A DNA stretch of 19,287 bases from Bacillota bacterium (GCA_023388035.1 JAEWGY010000092.1:1-19287), one strand, 5' to 3'; numbered from the stretch's first letter, positions 1-8,207 are shown. Notes: generated from the sequence alone by a model not told the origin. Translations and numbers: made by a program.

Positions 1-720
1 ACACTTTTCACGCCAATAAGCATACCACTTTAAATCTTCACCAGGTTTACAAAAGAATTCTAATTCCATTTGTTCAAATTCACGGATACGGAAGATAAAA
101 TTACCAGGTGTAATCTCATTTCTAAATGACTTCCCAATTTGACCAATACCAAAAGGAAGTTTTTTTCTAGAACTACGTAAGACATTAGCAAAATTAACAA
201 AGATACCCTGTGCAGTTTCAGGTCTTAAATAAACGGTTGATAAACTATCATCAGTTGTTCCGATATTGGTTTTAAACATTAAATTAAACGATCTTGCATT
301 AGTGAAATTATGCTCACCACACTTAGGACACTTGATTAGATTATTTTGAATAATTTCATCAATTTCACTAGCACTTTTACCTTCAACATTAATTCCTAAA
401 GTTTCTTCAATTAATTTATCAGCACGATATCTTGATTTACAATTCTTACAATCTACCATCATATCCGCAAAACTAGCTAGATGTCCTGAAGCTTCCCAGG
501 TTTTAGTATTCATTAAAATCGCAGAATCAATACCGACATTTAAAGGATTCTTACGAACAAATTCATCCCACCATAGTTTTTTAAGATTATTTTTAAGATT
601 AACGCCTAAAGGACCAAAATCCCAAGAATTGGAAAGGCCACCATAAATTTCTGATCCCTGATAAACATATCCTATACTTTTTAAATGATTAACTAATTCT
701 TCAAATTGGTAATTTGCCAT
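1..720 (-). CDS. glyQS: Glycyl-tRNA synthetase (alpha2 type), N-terminal 240 residues, cut by the window edge
   Basis: Class II aminoacyl-tRNA synthetase that charges tRNA-Gly with glycine in the cytoplasm. I translated the open frame from ATG at 720 to the left edge. It begins MANYQFEELVNHLKSIGYVY and contains the family's GGLSNSWDFGPLGV block (about residues 27-40), two CxxC pairs (C91/C94 and C131/C134) of the insertion found in the homodimeric enzyme, YLRPETAQGIF (about 164-174), and class II motif 2 (FRNEITPGNF, about 199-208, followed by FRIREFEQMELEFF). This is the single-chain form, not the separate alpha and beta subunits. The start is supported by AAAGGAG just upstream, which overlaps the recO stop codon (TAAAGGAG). 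The recO stop and this start are 10 bases apart. Placement directly after recO is the usual Bacilli arrangement. The catalytic C-terminal half lies outside the window. Confidence 0.96.
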   Translation of the reverse strand, partial: MANYQFEELVNHLKSIGYVYQGSEIYGGLSNSWDFGPLGVNLKNNLKKLWWDEFVRKNPLNVGIDSAILMNTKTWEASGHLASFADMMVDCKNCKSRYRADKLIEETLGINVEGKSASEIDEIIQNNLIKCPKCGEHNFTNARSFNLMFKTNIGTTDDSLSTVYLRPETAQGIFVNFANVLRSSRKKLPFGIGQIGKSFRNEITPGNFIFRIREFEQMELEFFCKPGEDLKWYAYWREKC

Positions 721-730
721 AAATTCTCCT

Positions 731-1435
731 TTAATCTAGAAATTTTAAAAAATCCATAGATTTTAAAACAATGCTACTTTGTACTGTTAAAAAATCACTT
801 ATTCTTTTAAGATCATAATAATTATAATCTAAATTATATAAACTAGCTAACTGATCATACTCAACTAAATTAAGATAACGAAATTTTAAAAGCTCTTCCT
901 TACTTAATAGCGGAAACTCATCTAAGTAAGGATGACTCACAAAACCACCTTTAAGATAATTAATTCCAGCAACTTTTTTAACCTTTGTAACAATACAATG
1001 GTTTACCTCTGGTTTTAAACCAGCTAGCGCTAAGCATTTTGCGATAAAAAAAGCAGTAATTAAATAAGGATTATCCTCAATTTTAGCTAAGCAGAAAAGG
1101 ATCAACTTATAATATTCATTAAAATTATCATAGGCGATATTTTCAATCAGTTCTGCCATTACATTCACTAGGCTTAATACTAATAAATCTTTATAGTAAT
1201 AATAATCAATCGTTTCGGCTTTAATTAGTCTAAATAAAGTTTTATTTTCCTTATATTCAAAACTGATAATAACATTACTAAAGGGATTTAAATTATAATT
1301 ATTTTTAGATTTACTTTTCTTAGTTCCCTTACTGATAAAACTTAAAATACCATACTCAGGACTAAATACTTTAATAATATGATCATTTTCCTGATAATCA
1401 ATTTTACTTAAAACTAAGGCCTTGGTATTAGTCAT
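731..1435 (-). CDS. recO: DNA repair protein RecO
   Basis: Recombination mediator that binds single-stranded DNA and works with RecR to load RecA. The 234-residue product has the RecO N-terminal OB-fold pattern (MTNTKALVLSKIDYQENDHI, then VFSPEYGILSFISKGTKKSKSK) and a helical C-terminal half with the GLKPEV block at about 139-144. RecO proteins of Bacilli normally carry a four-cysteine zinc site after this block. Here only C147 remains, in the context NHCIVTKVKK, so the zinc site appears lost. The start at 1435 lies inside the last codons of era (8-base overlap). No good Shine-Dalgarno sequence is visible, so translation is probably coupled to era. The gene sits between era and glyRS, as in many Firmicutes. 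Confidence 0.92.
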   Translation of the reverse strand: MTNTKALVLSKIDYQENDHIIKVFSPEYGILSFISKGTKKSKSKNNYNLNPFSNVIISFEYKENKTLFRLIKAETIDYYYYKDLLVLSLVNVMAELIENIAYDNFNEYYKLILFCLAKIEDNPYLITAFFIAKCLALAGLKPEVNHCIVTKVKKVAGINYLKGGFVSHPYLDEFPLLSKEELLKFRYLNLVEYDQLASLYNLDYNYYDLKRISDFLTVQSSIVLKSMDFLKFLD

Positions 1436-2312
1436 TTAAATGTTTATATCCATAACTATTTAATTTAGCTTCTTTATTAAACCATTTTTCATCAACTTTA
1501 ACAAAGATTGAAAGTTCACATCGTCTTCCTAATTCATTGCTGATTGATTTTGAAGCGCGGTAATTTATTTCTCTTAATGAGCTAGCTCCTTTACCTATTA
1601 TCATCGCTTTATGCGTCTTACTACCTACAATAATTGAAACGCTAGCATAAATTCTTTTTTCAGTATATCTTATCTCTTCACAAATAACTGTTAATTGATA
1701 TGGTATTTCATCATGGAATTTATCAATGAGTATTTCTCTTATTAATTCACTTATTTGAAAGCTGTTAGATATTTTAAAAAAGTCATCACTTAATTGATAT
1801 TCACTCTCATATAAGTATGCTTTAGAAAGTTTTAATAGCTTTGCGATATTATCATTATTTATTACTGAAATTGGAATAATTTCAGTAAAATTAAATTTAG
1901 TTTGTAGTTCATTTATTTTTAAGATTAATTCATCCTTGCTTATTAAATCAATTTTACTTAAAACTAGAAAAATGGGACATTCTAATTTATTAAAGTGCTT
2001 AATAATAGCTTCATCTTCAGTAGTAAATCTTTTAGAAGCATCATATAAGTAATAAAGTACATCACATGATTCAAGATTACTTACAGCTTCCCTATTCATA
2101 TAGCGACCTAATAAGTTAATAGGACTATGTATTCCCGGTGTATCAATAAATAGAATATTACTATCATCATCCTTATATAAGCCTAAAATAACATTTCTAG
2201 TAGTTTGGGCTTTTCGTGAAACGATAGCTAGTTTTTTACCTAAAAGATGATTTATTAAAGTTGATTTTCCAGCATTAGGTCTTCCTACAATCGTTATATA
2301 TCCTTGTTTCAT
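1428..2312 (-). CDS. era: GTPase Era
   Basis: Essential GTPase that binds the 3' end of 16S rRNA and assists 30S subunit maturation. The 294-residue length is normal. G1/P-loop GRPNAGKS is at 10-17, the switch region has QTTRN at 36-40, G3 DTPG at 57-60, and the C-terminal KH domain carries IIGKGASSLREI (about 240-251). The G4 motif, usually NKxD, reads SKID at 119-122, which is an Asn-to-Ser change at a guanine-contacting position. The start codon overlaps the cdd stop as ATGA, and the 3' end overlaps recO by 8 bases. The upstream sequence has only a weak ribosome binding site, consistent with coupling to cdd. Confidence 0.97.
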   Translation of the reverse strand: MKQGYITIVGRPNAGKSTLINHLLGKKLAIVSRKAQTTRNVILGLYKDDDSNILFIDTPGIHSPINLLGRYMNREAVSNLESCDVLYYLYDASKRFTTEDEAIIKHFNKLECPIFLVLSKIDLISKDELILKINELQTKFNFTEIIPISVINNDNIAKLLKLSKAYLYESEYQLSDDFFKISNSFQISELIREILIDKFHDEIPYQLTVICEEIRYTEKRIYASVSIIVGSKTHKAMIIGKGASSLREINYRASKSISNELGRRCELSIFVKVDEKWFNKEAKLNSYGYKHLND

Positions 2313-2707
2313 TGTAGATCTTTCGCAGTAAATGAACCGGGTAAAATTTCATCTATATAAACAGTCTTACTTTCTTTTTTATTAGAAAGATGAATCTTAG
2401 TATCAGAGCTAACTAGCTCCTTAATAACCTGTCTACAGATACCACAAGGATAAGCTAAATAATTAGCTCCATCGGAAACGATTGCTAGTTCTTTAATATC
2501 TTCACTACGATATCCCATTGAGTAAGCAGCAAACAAAGCATTGCGCTCAGCACAGCTAGTAGCACCATATGATGCATTTTCAATATTAGCACCATAAATT
2601 ATTTTACCATCATTAAGTAATACCGCTGCTCCTACATGGTAATTGCTGTAAGGTGCATAAGCATTTTTCATCGCCAAAAAGGCTTCATTAATCAGTTTTT
2701 GATTCAT
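2309..2707 (-). CDS. cdd: Cytidine deaminase
   Basis: Zinc enzyme of pyrimidine salvage that deaminates cytidine or deoxycytidine to uridine or deoxyuridine. The 132-residue product matches the small homotetrameric type. It has YHVGAAV near residue 23, the catalytic CAE at 52-54 (C52 zinc ligand, E54 proton shuttle) and PCGIC at 87-91 (C88 and C91 zinc ligands). All key residues are present. The start is preceded by an unusually G-rich Shine-Dalgarno (AGGGGGG) that begins beside the ybeY stop. The cdd stop overlaps the era start as ATGA. The ybeY-cdd-era-recO order is typical of Firmicutes, although the dgkA gene often found in this block is absent. Confidence 0.96.
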   Translation of the reverse strand: MNQKLINEAFLAMKNAYAPYSNYHVGAAVLLNDGKIIYGANIENASYGATSCAERNALFAAYSMGYRSEDIKELAIVSDGANYLAYPCGICRQVIKELVSSDTKIHLSNKKESKTVYIDEILPGSFTAKDLQ

Positions 2708-2716
2708 TATTCCCCC

Positions 2717-3154
2717 CTATTTTAAACCTTTTAGAATCTCATCCTGTAAACTAAACATCACAGCTTCATCATCTTCATTTAGATGATCATAACCTAAACA
2801 ATGTAAAAGTCCATGGATAAATAAAAAGATAAATTCTCTTTTAATTGAATGATGATATTTTTTAGCTTGACTTATGATCTTATCTTTAGAAATAAAAATA
2901 TCACCAAGATAATTTTCATCTAAAGGCGCTTCCCCTTCTAAGCTTGCGAAACTTAAAACATCAGTAGCCTTATCAATCCCACGATAATCCCTATTGATCT
3001 TTTTAATCGCCTCATCATTATTAATTATTAAAGTTACTTCATAATCCTTAGTTATTTTTAAATGTTTTAAACATTTTTTAAAATAAAAGCGGATATCCTT
3101 ATAATATTCTTTAAAATTTTTTTCTTTATTTTCATCTCTAATATAGCATTTCAT
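2717..3154 (-). CDS. ybeY: Endoribonuclease / rRNA maturation factor YbeY
   Basis: Metal-dependent RNase involved in 16S rRNA 3'-end maturation and ribosome quality control. The 145-residue product has the family signature HGLLHCLGYDH with three metal-binding histidines (H114, H118, H124), the conserved YRGIDKATDVLSF block (about 57-69) with R58, and LGDIFIS (83-89). The ATG at 3154 has no recognisable Shine-Dalgarno. Instead TATAAT on the coding strand ends 7 bases before the ATG, so the gene may have its own promoter giving a leaderless transcript. Alternatively it relies on coupling to the histidine kinase, whose stop lies 21 bases upstream, the largest gap in this gene series. Confidence 0.95.
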   Translation of the reverse strand: MKCYIRDENKEKNFKEYYKDIRFYFKKCLKHLKITKDYEVTLIINNDEAIKKINRDYRGIDKATDVLSFASLEGEAPLDENYLGDIFISKDKIISQAKKYHHSIKREFIFLFIHGLLHCLGYDHLNEDDEAVMFSLQDEILKGLK

Positions 3155-3161
3155 CTACTAT

Positions 3162-3167
3162 ATTATA
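3162..3167 (-). promoter_or_regulatory. Possible internal -10 box before ybeY
   Basis: The coding strand reads TGTTATATAAT just upstream of ybeY, giving TATAAT 7 bases before the ATG with a nearby TG. No convincing -35 hexamer is present at 16-18 bases. In this AT-rich DNA such a match can arise by chance. It is noted because the ybeY start lacks a Shine-Dalgarno and this is the widest gap in a 12.7-kb gene series. Confidence 0.3.
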
Positions 3168-3175
3168 TAACAATA

Positions 3176-4522
3176 TTAATGCACTTCGATACAAAATTCA
3201 TTATAACCAAAGGTGGTATTAAGACTGAGTTTAAAATTATGTAGATCAATTATTTCCTTAATTAAGGCAAGACCTATTCCTTTACCATTATAACTTTTGC
3301 GATGATTATCTTCACTATAATATCTTGTCATTAAGGTCTTAATATCTTCTTTTATGAGTGTTCCATTATCAATTACTGAAAGATATTTTTTACCATCTTT
3401 AATATAGGCTTTAATGATAATAATTTTTGCTTCTTTATCATTATGTTTATAGGCATTGGAAATAAGATTATATAGTACTTGATTAAATAAATTAAGATCA
3501 ATTTCTAAATCATATTCAGCATCTATTTCAAGATTAAACTTAATACCTTGTTTCTTTAAAAAAGGATAATGGAAATCATAAATATCATTTAAATATTCTT
3601 TGATATTTAAGTTTTTAAAATTAGCAATAAGCTTACTATTACAAAGATTTAAATAATTAATAAGTTTACCAAGTCTAATACTCTCCTTATTAATAAGACT
3701 AGCATATTCATGGGCTTCACCACCTTTTAACATTAAAATTTCCGAATAACCCTGGATAATACTTAAAGGTGTTCTTAAATCATGAGAGATATTTTCAATA
3801 AGTTCTTTCTTAAAATTTTCATTCTCTTTTATTTTTAGGGAAAGATTTTTTAAACTTTCATCTAAATCTTTAAACTCTTTAAAATAGTAATTATTATCCT
3901 TAGGATAGTCAGCGTTAATCACTAAATTTAAATCATAGGCAATTTTCTTAAAGGTTTTAATAAAGAAATGATAAAAAAGATATGAAGCAATAATAATGAT
4001 AATAACAATCATGATAATTAAAATTAAAATTTGATTAGTTATTAATTTTAGCTGACTGGGATCATTAACTATAGAGCTTACTGATAAAATATAAAGATTA
4101 TTATCGTTAAGTTTAATTTTAGAGCCAGCAATTAAAATATTAGTATTATCATATTTTAAATTTAAATTATAATCTAATTCATTATCAAGATATTCAATTA
4201 GATTTCTTTTTGACTGAGCACTTAGAGAATCTAATTCACAATAGTAGGAAGAAGAAATTGGTGAAATGATAAAATTATTAGAGACGATTCTACTGCATAT
4301 ATTATTATCATTAGGACTATTAATAAGTTCATAATACTTAGGTAAATTATTATTTAAAAGGCTGTTTTTTAATTCACTATGAAAATTAAGTAATAATCTT
4401 TTCTTATTATTGTAATATTCCTTTGGTAAGAAATAAATTTGATAAGCAAGCATAATAATAGCGATGATGGTAAAAGATACTAACAATATCAAAGTAAAGA
4501 AATATTTTAGCGATCTATTCAT
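3176..4522 (-). CDS. Membrane sensor histidine kinase
   Basis: Two-component sensor kinase of 448 residues that would phosphorylate the OmpR-type regulator encoded just before it. Layout: membrane helix 1 (about 8-30), an extracytoplasmic sensor loop (about 31-160) with two cysteines, C76 and C95, that could form a disulfide, membrane helix 2 (about 163-187), a HAMP-like linker, then HisKA with the H box ENISHDLRTP (phospho-acceptor H247). The ATP-binding domain has the N box NLISNAYKHN (352-361) and the G2 box GKGIGLALI (413-421). The G1 box reads DNGTLI (385-390), lacking the second glycine of the usual DxGxG. ATG at 4522 has AAAGGAG about 12 bases upstream and overlaps the regulator gene by 8 bases. 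The signal sensed cannot be read from the sequence. Context suggests envelope stress or an exported toxin. Confidence 0.93.
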   Translation of the reverse strand: MNRSLKYFFTLILLVSFTIIAIIMLAYQIYFLPKEYYNNKKRLLLNFHSELKNSLLNNNLPKYYELINSPNDNNICSRIVSNNFIISPISSSYYCELDSLSAQSKRNLIEYLDNELDYNLNLKYDNTNILIAGSKIKLNDNNLYILSVSSIVNDPSQLKLITNQILILIIMIVIIIIIASYLFYHFFIKTFKKIAYDLNLVINADYPKDNNYYFKEFKDLDESLKNLSLKIKENENFKKELIENISHDLRTPLSIIQGYSEILMLKGGEAHEYASLINKESIRLGKLINYLNLCNSKLIANFKNLNIKEYLNDIYDFHYPFLKKQGIKFNLEIDAEYDLEIDLNLFNQVLYNLISNAYKHNDKEAKIIIIKAYIKDGKKYLSVIDNGTLIKEDIKTLMTRYYSEDNHRKSYNGKGIGLALIKEIIDLHNFKLSLNTTFGYNEFCIEVH

Positions 4523-5153
4523 AAAGATAGCCTACTCCTTTAATTGTTTTAATTAGATTCTTATCATTTAATTTTTGTCTTAATAATTTTATATGAGCAT
4601 TAAGTGTTTCCTGTTTATCATCATCAAGATCACCCCAAATTTCTCTAATTATCTTATCACGTAAAATAATTTTTCCTTTATTTTCGATAAAAAGTTTAAG
4701 CAAATTAAAAAGATTTTTACTAAGAAAGATTTCCTTTTGCTGATAAATTACCTGCTGTCTATTAAAATCAAGTAGCAATTTTTCATCACCTAGTTGTTTT
4801 TTGGGAATAATTCTTTTAATTCGTGCTTCAAGTTCTAAAAGCGAAAAGGGCTTGGTGATATAATCATAAGCCCCTAAATCAAAACCGTATATTTTATCAT
4901 AGTCTGATCCTAAAGCGGAAATGAAGAAGACTTTAGTTTTTTTAATCATTTGCATTTTTTTTAATAAATCAAAACCACTTAATTCATCAATCATGATGTC
5001 TAATAATACTAAATCATATTCATTTTCTTTAAAAGCCTTAAGTGCCATTTGAGAATTATTAAAAATATCTACTTCAAATCCTTTTAAAGTTAAGTAGTCC
5101 TTAATCATCTTTAGGATATTAAGCTCATCGTCGACAACTAACAATTTTATCAT
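4515..5153 (-). CDS. OmpR/PhoB-family response regulator
   Basis: DNA-binding response regulator of 212 residues. The receiver domain (about 1-115) has the acidic pair D8/D9, phospho-acceptor D52, S79 and K101 followed by PF. The C-terminal winged helix (about 120-212) ends with ETLNAHIKLLRQKLND and the wing TIKGVGYLYE, typical of the OmpR type. It is slightly shorter than the usual 225-235 residues because the linker is short. The start overlaps the stop of the upstream permease as ATGA and has no separate Shine-Dalgarno, so translation is probably coupled. The natural inference is that it acts on the ABC exporter genes immediately upstream or on a similar promoter elsewhere. No direct-repeat operator was identified here. 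Confidence 0.95.
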   Translation of the reverse strand: MIKLLVVDDELNILKMIKDYLTLKGFEVDIFNNSQMALKAFKENEYDLVLLDIMIDELSGFDLLKKMQMIKKTKVFFISALGSDYDKIYGFDLGAYDYITKPFSLLELEARIKRIIPKKQLGDEKLLLDFNRQQVIYQQKEIFLSKNLFNLLKLFIENKGKIILRDKIIREIWGDLDDDKQETLNAHIKLLRQKLNDKNLIKTIKGVGYLYE

Positions 5154-6229
5154 TTTAACTGTTTAATCCTATTTTTAAATAAAGTAATTGCTACAATTAG
5201 CATAACTAATCCAAATAAACTGAGATATATTAAATTGAGATTATAGATCGTAAAATCTCTTTCTAGAATAGCATCAAAAGCTTTGAAAAACCAAGTATAA
5301 AAAATAAAATCAGCTATTCTTTGAATAAAACTAGGAACTATTGAGATAGGCCAAAAGGCTCCTGCTAACATTAGTCCTGGTAGTAAGATAATATTCATTA
5401 TGGTTGTAGCATTATTTTCATTCTCCGCAAAGATGCTGATTAAAATATTCAGTGCTGAGACAGTAATACCAAGCGCTAAAAATAGCAAAGAAAGATATAA
5501 TAAGTTAACCGCTAATTTAATATTTAGTAAATAAAAACTAAGAGTTATGATAATTATTTGAAATAAAATGTAAGAAAAATTAAGTAAAAAATATGACATA
5601 ATATATTTATTTACTGCATTTTTACCTAGAATAATTCTTTTCCAAATACCGCTATTACGATCCCTCATTATTTCATTAGAAATCACAAAAGTATTCGCAA
5701 CAATCAGCATAATAAGCATTGCGCTTGATAAGTGCGAAAGATTATTAACCTTAGTAAAATCATTTAAATAAGTGATTTCATAGGACTGATGATTAGGATT
5801 ATTTAAATAAGTCAAAGTCTTAACTAATTTTTCCTCATTAAGATTAGCTTCTAACTTTCGATAAGTATCATAATCTTTTTTAAGCTGTTCTCTTAGAAAA
5901 ATAATTTCATCATTTAGCTTAGCACTACTGAAAGTCAGTTTTTCTTTATCAATCGTTAAAACAACATCTAATTTATTATCATAGATTAGGTTTTCATAAT
6001 TATTTAAATTATCATAAAGTAAGTATTCACCATTATTAAGACTATTAATAAGTTCCTTAGAAATAATACTTTTAGCATTATCAATAAGACCAATTCTTAA
6101 TTTACTTTCTTTTTCGTTGCTGAATACTAAACTAAAAATTAAGATACTTAAAAAGGGAGTTAATAGACATGAGATGACTAAGACTTTTTTACGAAGTACT
6201 TTTTTAAGTAATAAGCTAAATATTTTCAT
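5150..6229 (-). CDS. ABC-2 type exporter permease (second of the pair)
   Basis: Membrane subunit of 359 residues with the ABC-2 exporter layout: one N-terminal helix (about 16-37), a large extracytoplasmic domain (about 38-168), then five helices (about 170-185, 213-235, 243-266, 276-293 and 333-352). The stretch LLPGLMLAGAFWPISIVP (about 282-299) is the conserved late segment of ABC2_membrane-type permeases. It overlaps permease 1 by ATGA and the response regulator by ATGA. A strong ribosome binding site (AAAGGAGGG) lies 7 bases before the ATG. It presumably forms a heterodimer with the preceding permease and is driven by the ATPase two genes upstream. One ATPase with two such permeases beside a two-component system resembles antibiotic or lipopeptide resistance exporters such as LnrLMN. 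The substrate is unknown. Confidence 0.88.
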   Translation of the reverse strand: MKIFSLLLKKVLRKKVLVISCLLTPFLSILIFSLVFSNEKESKLRIGLIDNAKSIISKELINSLNNGEYLLYDNLNNYENLIYDNKLDVVLTIDKEKLTFSSAKLNDEIIFLREQLKKDYDTYRKLEANLNEEKLVKTLTYLNNPNHQSYEITYLNDFTKVNNLSHLSSAMLIMLIVANTFVISNEIMRDRNSGIWKRIILGKNAVNKYIMSYFLLNFSYILFQIIIITLSFYLLNIKLAVNLLYLSLLFLALGITVSALNILISIFAENENNATTIMNIILLPGLMLAGAFWPISIVPSFIQRIADFIFYTWFFKAFDAILERDFTIYNLNLIYLSLFGLVMLIVAITLFKNRIKQLK

Positions 6230-7314
6230 TCCATAACCCTCCTTTTATGACTTATAACTAATAAAATAAATAATATTAGTGCAATCGTTAGGTTGATGGT
6301 TAATGAATTTAAAAAATATCCATAACCTAAATTAAAATTAAGACCTAAAAGTGCTCTATTAGTCCAAAAAACCGGTGATAATCTTGATAGAAAACCTAAA
6401 TCAACAGGAATATAAGCTCCTCCTATTAATGTTAAAATTGATATTAATATTTGTGGTATTACTGAGATTACTGTGATCGATTTACAGTTTATTGCTAGTA
6501 ATATTCCGAATAAGGATGACATTAATACTAATGAAAGGAATAAAAATATAAAACTGAATAAATTATTAGTGATATTCGCCTTTAAGATGAAGATTGAGAA
6601 TAGAAATGAAAATGAAATCTGAAAACTTGAGACGAGTACATTAGCTAAAACTAAACTTAAGGAATAGCTTAATTTAGAAATTTTACTTAAGTTTATTCGC
6701 TTCATGATCTTATTTTCTCTTAAATAATGAACAAAATAAATTATATTTAATGAGGCATAAAGACCCATTTGCACAATAATTGAGATAGCATAAAAATCTG
6801 TAGAATTATAATTAGCTTTACTATTTAAATTATTGAGCACAAAGATATCATCACTAAGATCACTATTCAGTTTATTTATTAAACTGGGATCTTCCTTAGC
6901 AATCTCACTATATAAATTATAATAACGAAAATAATTATTAATTATAAAATTAAGAATTTTTGCTTTAAATTTAGCATTCTCATTAATTTTGATTGCTAGA
7001 TGATCATTCTTAGACTCAATGAAGGCATCATATTTATTTAAACTAAGATCAATATCCTTAAGATATTTAGTATTAATTAATTCTATCTCAAAATGCTCTT
7101 TAAAAGTTTCTAAATATTCAATTATCTTTTCATCTGTAGTATTATATGCTATTTTAAAATCAATTTTAGCTTGATTATCACTACTAAAACTCGATTTAAG
7201 TGAAAAACTTAGAATAGTAATAAGGATAATCGGGAAAATAACCATCATGATTAATGATATTGGTGTTCTAAAACAATGAAGAAAATAAGCTTTAATTAGA
7301 TAGTACTGTTTCAT
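6226..7314 (-). CDS. ABC-2 type exporter permease (first of the pair)
   Basis: Membrane subunit of 362 residues with the same plan as its neighbour: an N-terminal helix (about 18-40), a polar extracytoplasmic domain (about 41-172), then helices at about 175-197, 217-243, 252-275, 281-303 and 335-355. The segment LTLIGGAYIPVDLGFLSRLSP (starting near 294) is the counterpart of the conserved late ABC-2 segment. It shows little obvious identity to the second permease, so the pair is probably heterodimeric and not a recent duplication. The start is one base after the ATPase stop with only a weak purine-rich region upstream. The 3' end overlaps permease 2 as ATGA. It acts in the cytoplasmic membrane; the exported substrate is not identifiable. 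Confidence 0.87.
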   Translation of the reverse strand: MKQYYLIKAYFLHCFRTPISLIMMVIFPIILITILSFSLKSSFSSDNQAKIDFKIAYNTTDEKIIEYLETFKEHFEIELINTKYLKDIDLSLNKYDAFIESKNDHLAIKINENAKFKAKILNFIINNYFRYYNLYSEIAKEDPSLINKLNSDLSDDIFVLNNLNSKANYNSTDFYAISIIVQMGLYASLNIIYFVHYLRENKIMKRINLSKISKLSYSLSLVLANVLVSSFQISFSFLFSIFILKANITNNLFSFIFLFLSLVLMSSLFGILLAINCKSITVISVIPQILISILTLIGGAYIPVDLGFLSRLSPVFWTNRALLGLNFNLGYGYFLNSLTINLTIALILFILLVISHKRRVME

Positions 7315-7315
7315 A

Positions 7316-8206
7316 TTAATCTCTTAATTTCTTTCCGGTTAATCTTAAAAATAACTTTTCTAAATTCATTTTTTCTTTTTCAATATCAAGATAATCAATC
7401 TTATCATTTTCTAATTGTGTTATTAAAGTTCTAATATCCTTAGACTGCAAAAATAGTTTGTTATCATGATAATTTTCTTGATATTTTAAAGGAATCTGGC
7501 AATCTTTTTTAAGATCCACCACAAAATGTAATAAATCACTATTTAAAAGTTCACTCTTAGAGCCTTCACTAATTATTTTCCCCATATCCATAATATAGAT
7601 ATAGTCACAGATACGCTCCACTTCCTCCATGTAATGTGAAGTATAGATGATAGTAAGTCCTTTTTGATTTAATTTAATTAAGGATTCTAAGATATGATTT
7701 CTTGACTGAGGGTCAACACCAACAGTTGGCTCATCCAAGATTAGCAATTCTGGATCATTAACTAATGAGCATGCAATATTAAGTCTTCTTTTCATACCAC
7801 CAGATAAATTCTTCGCCAGTTTTTTAGCCTGCTCTTCTAAAGAAACCATCTTCATTAATTCAGTAACTTTATTTTTAATTTGGCTGGGCTTTAAATTATA
7901 CATTGAAGCAAAAAGTTCAATATTTTCATATACAGTTAAATCATCAAATAAAGCAATACTCTGTGGTACATAACCAATTTTGGAACTTATTTTTTTAATT
8001 TTTAAGCTATCTTCACCAAAAACCTTTACTACTCCCTTATCATAGTTTAAAAAACCTACGATAATGTTGATTAAAGTTGATTTTCCTGCACCATTTGGAC
8101 CTAATAAACCATAGATATAACCTTTTTCAATCTTTAAATTTAAATCCTCGATAACATTCTTTTTATGATCATAACTTTTAAAAAGTGATTCAATATTAAT
8201 AATCAT
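7316..8206 (-). CDS. ABC exporter ATP-binding protein (ABC-2/DrrA-like)
   Basis: Nucleotide-binding subunit, 296 residues from the start chosen here. Walker A GPNGAGKST is at 36-44, the Q-loop is Q82, the signature LSGGM at 134-138, Walker B LLILDE at 154-159 and the H-loop H191. A C-terminal extension of about 80 residues follows the nucleotide-binding domain, as in ATPases of ABC-2 drug and antibiotic exporters. I place the start at the ATG at 8206 and not at an in-frame TTG at 8218: GGAG lies at the right distance upstream of the ATG (GGAGAATAAAATG), with the mrp stop codon between them. One base separates its stop from permease 1. It should energise the two following permeases. Confidence 0.93.
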   Translation of the reverse strand: MIINIESLFKSYDHKKNVIEDLNLKIEKGYIYGLLGPNGAGKSTLINIIVGFLNYDKGVVKVFGEDSLKIKKISSKIGYVPQSIALFDDLTVYENIELFASMYNLKPSQIKNKVTELMKMVSLEEQAKKLAKNLSGGMKRRLNIACSLVNDPELLILDEPTVGVDPQSRNHILESLIKLNQKGLTIIYTSHYMEEVERICDYIYIMDMGKIISEGSKSELLNSDLLHFVVDLKKDCQIPLKYQENYHDNKLFLQSKDIRTLITQLENDKIDYLDIEKEKMNLEKLFLRLTGKKLRD

Positions 8207-8207
8207 T

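Noticed and set aside
5150..7314. The two exporter permeases as a tandem duplication
   Set aside because: They share layout and length but little visible sequence identity; this is a normal heterodimeric pair.
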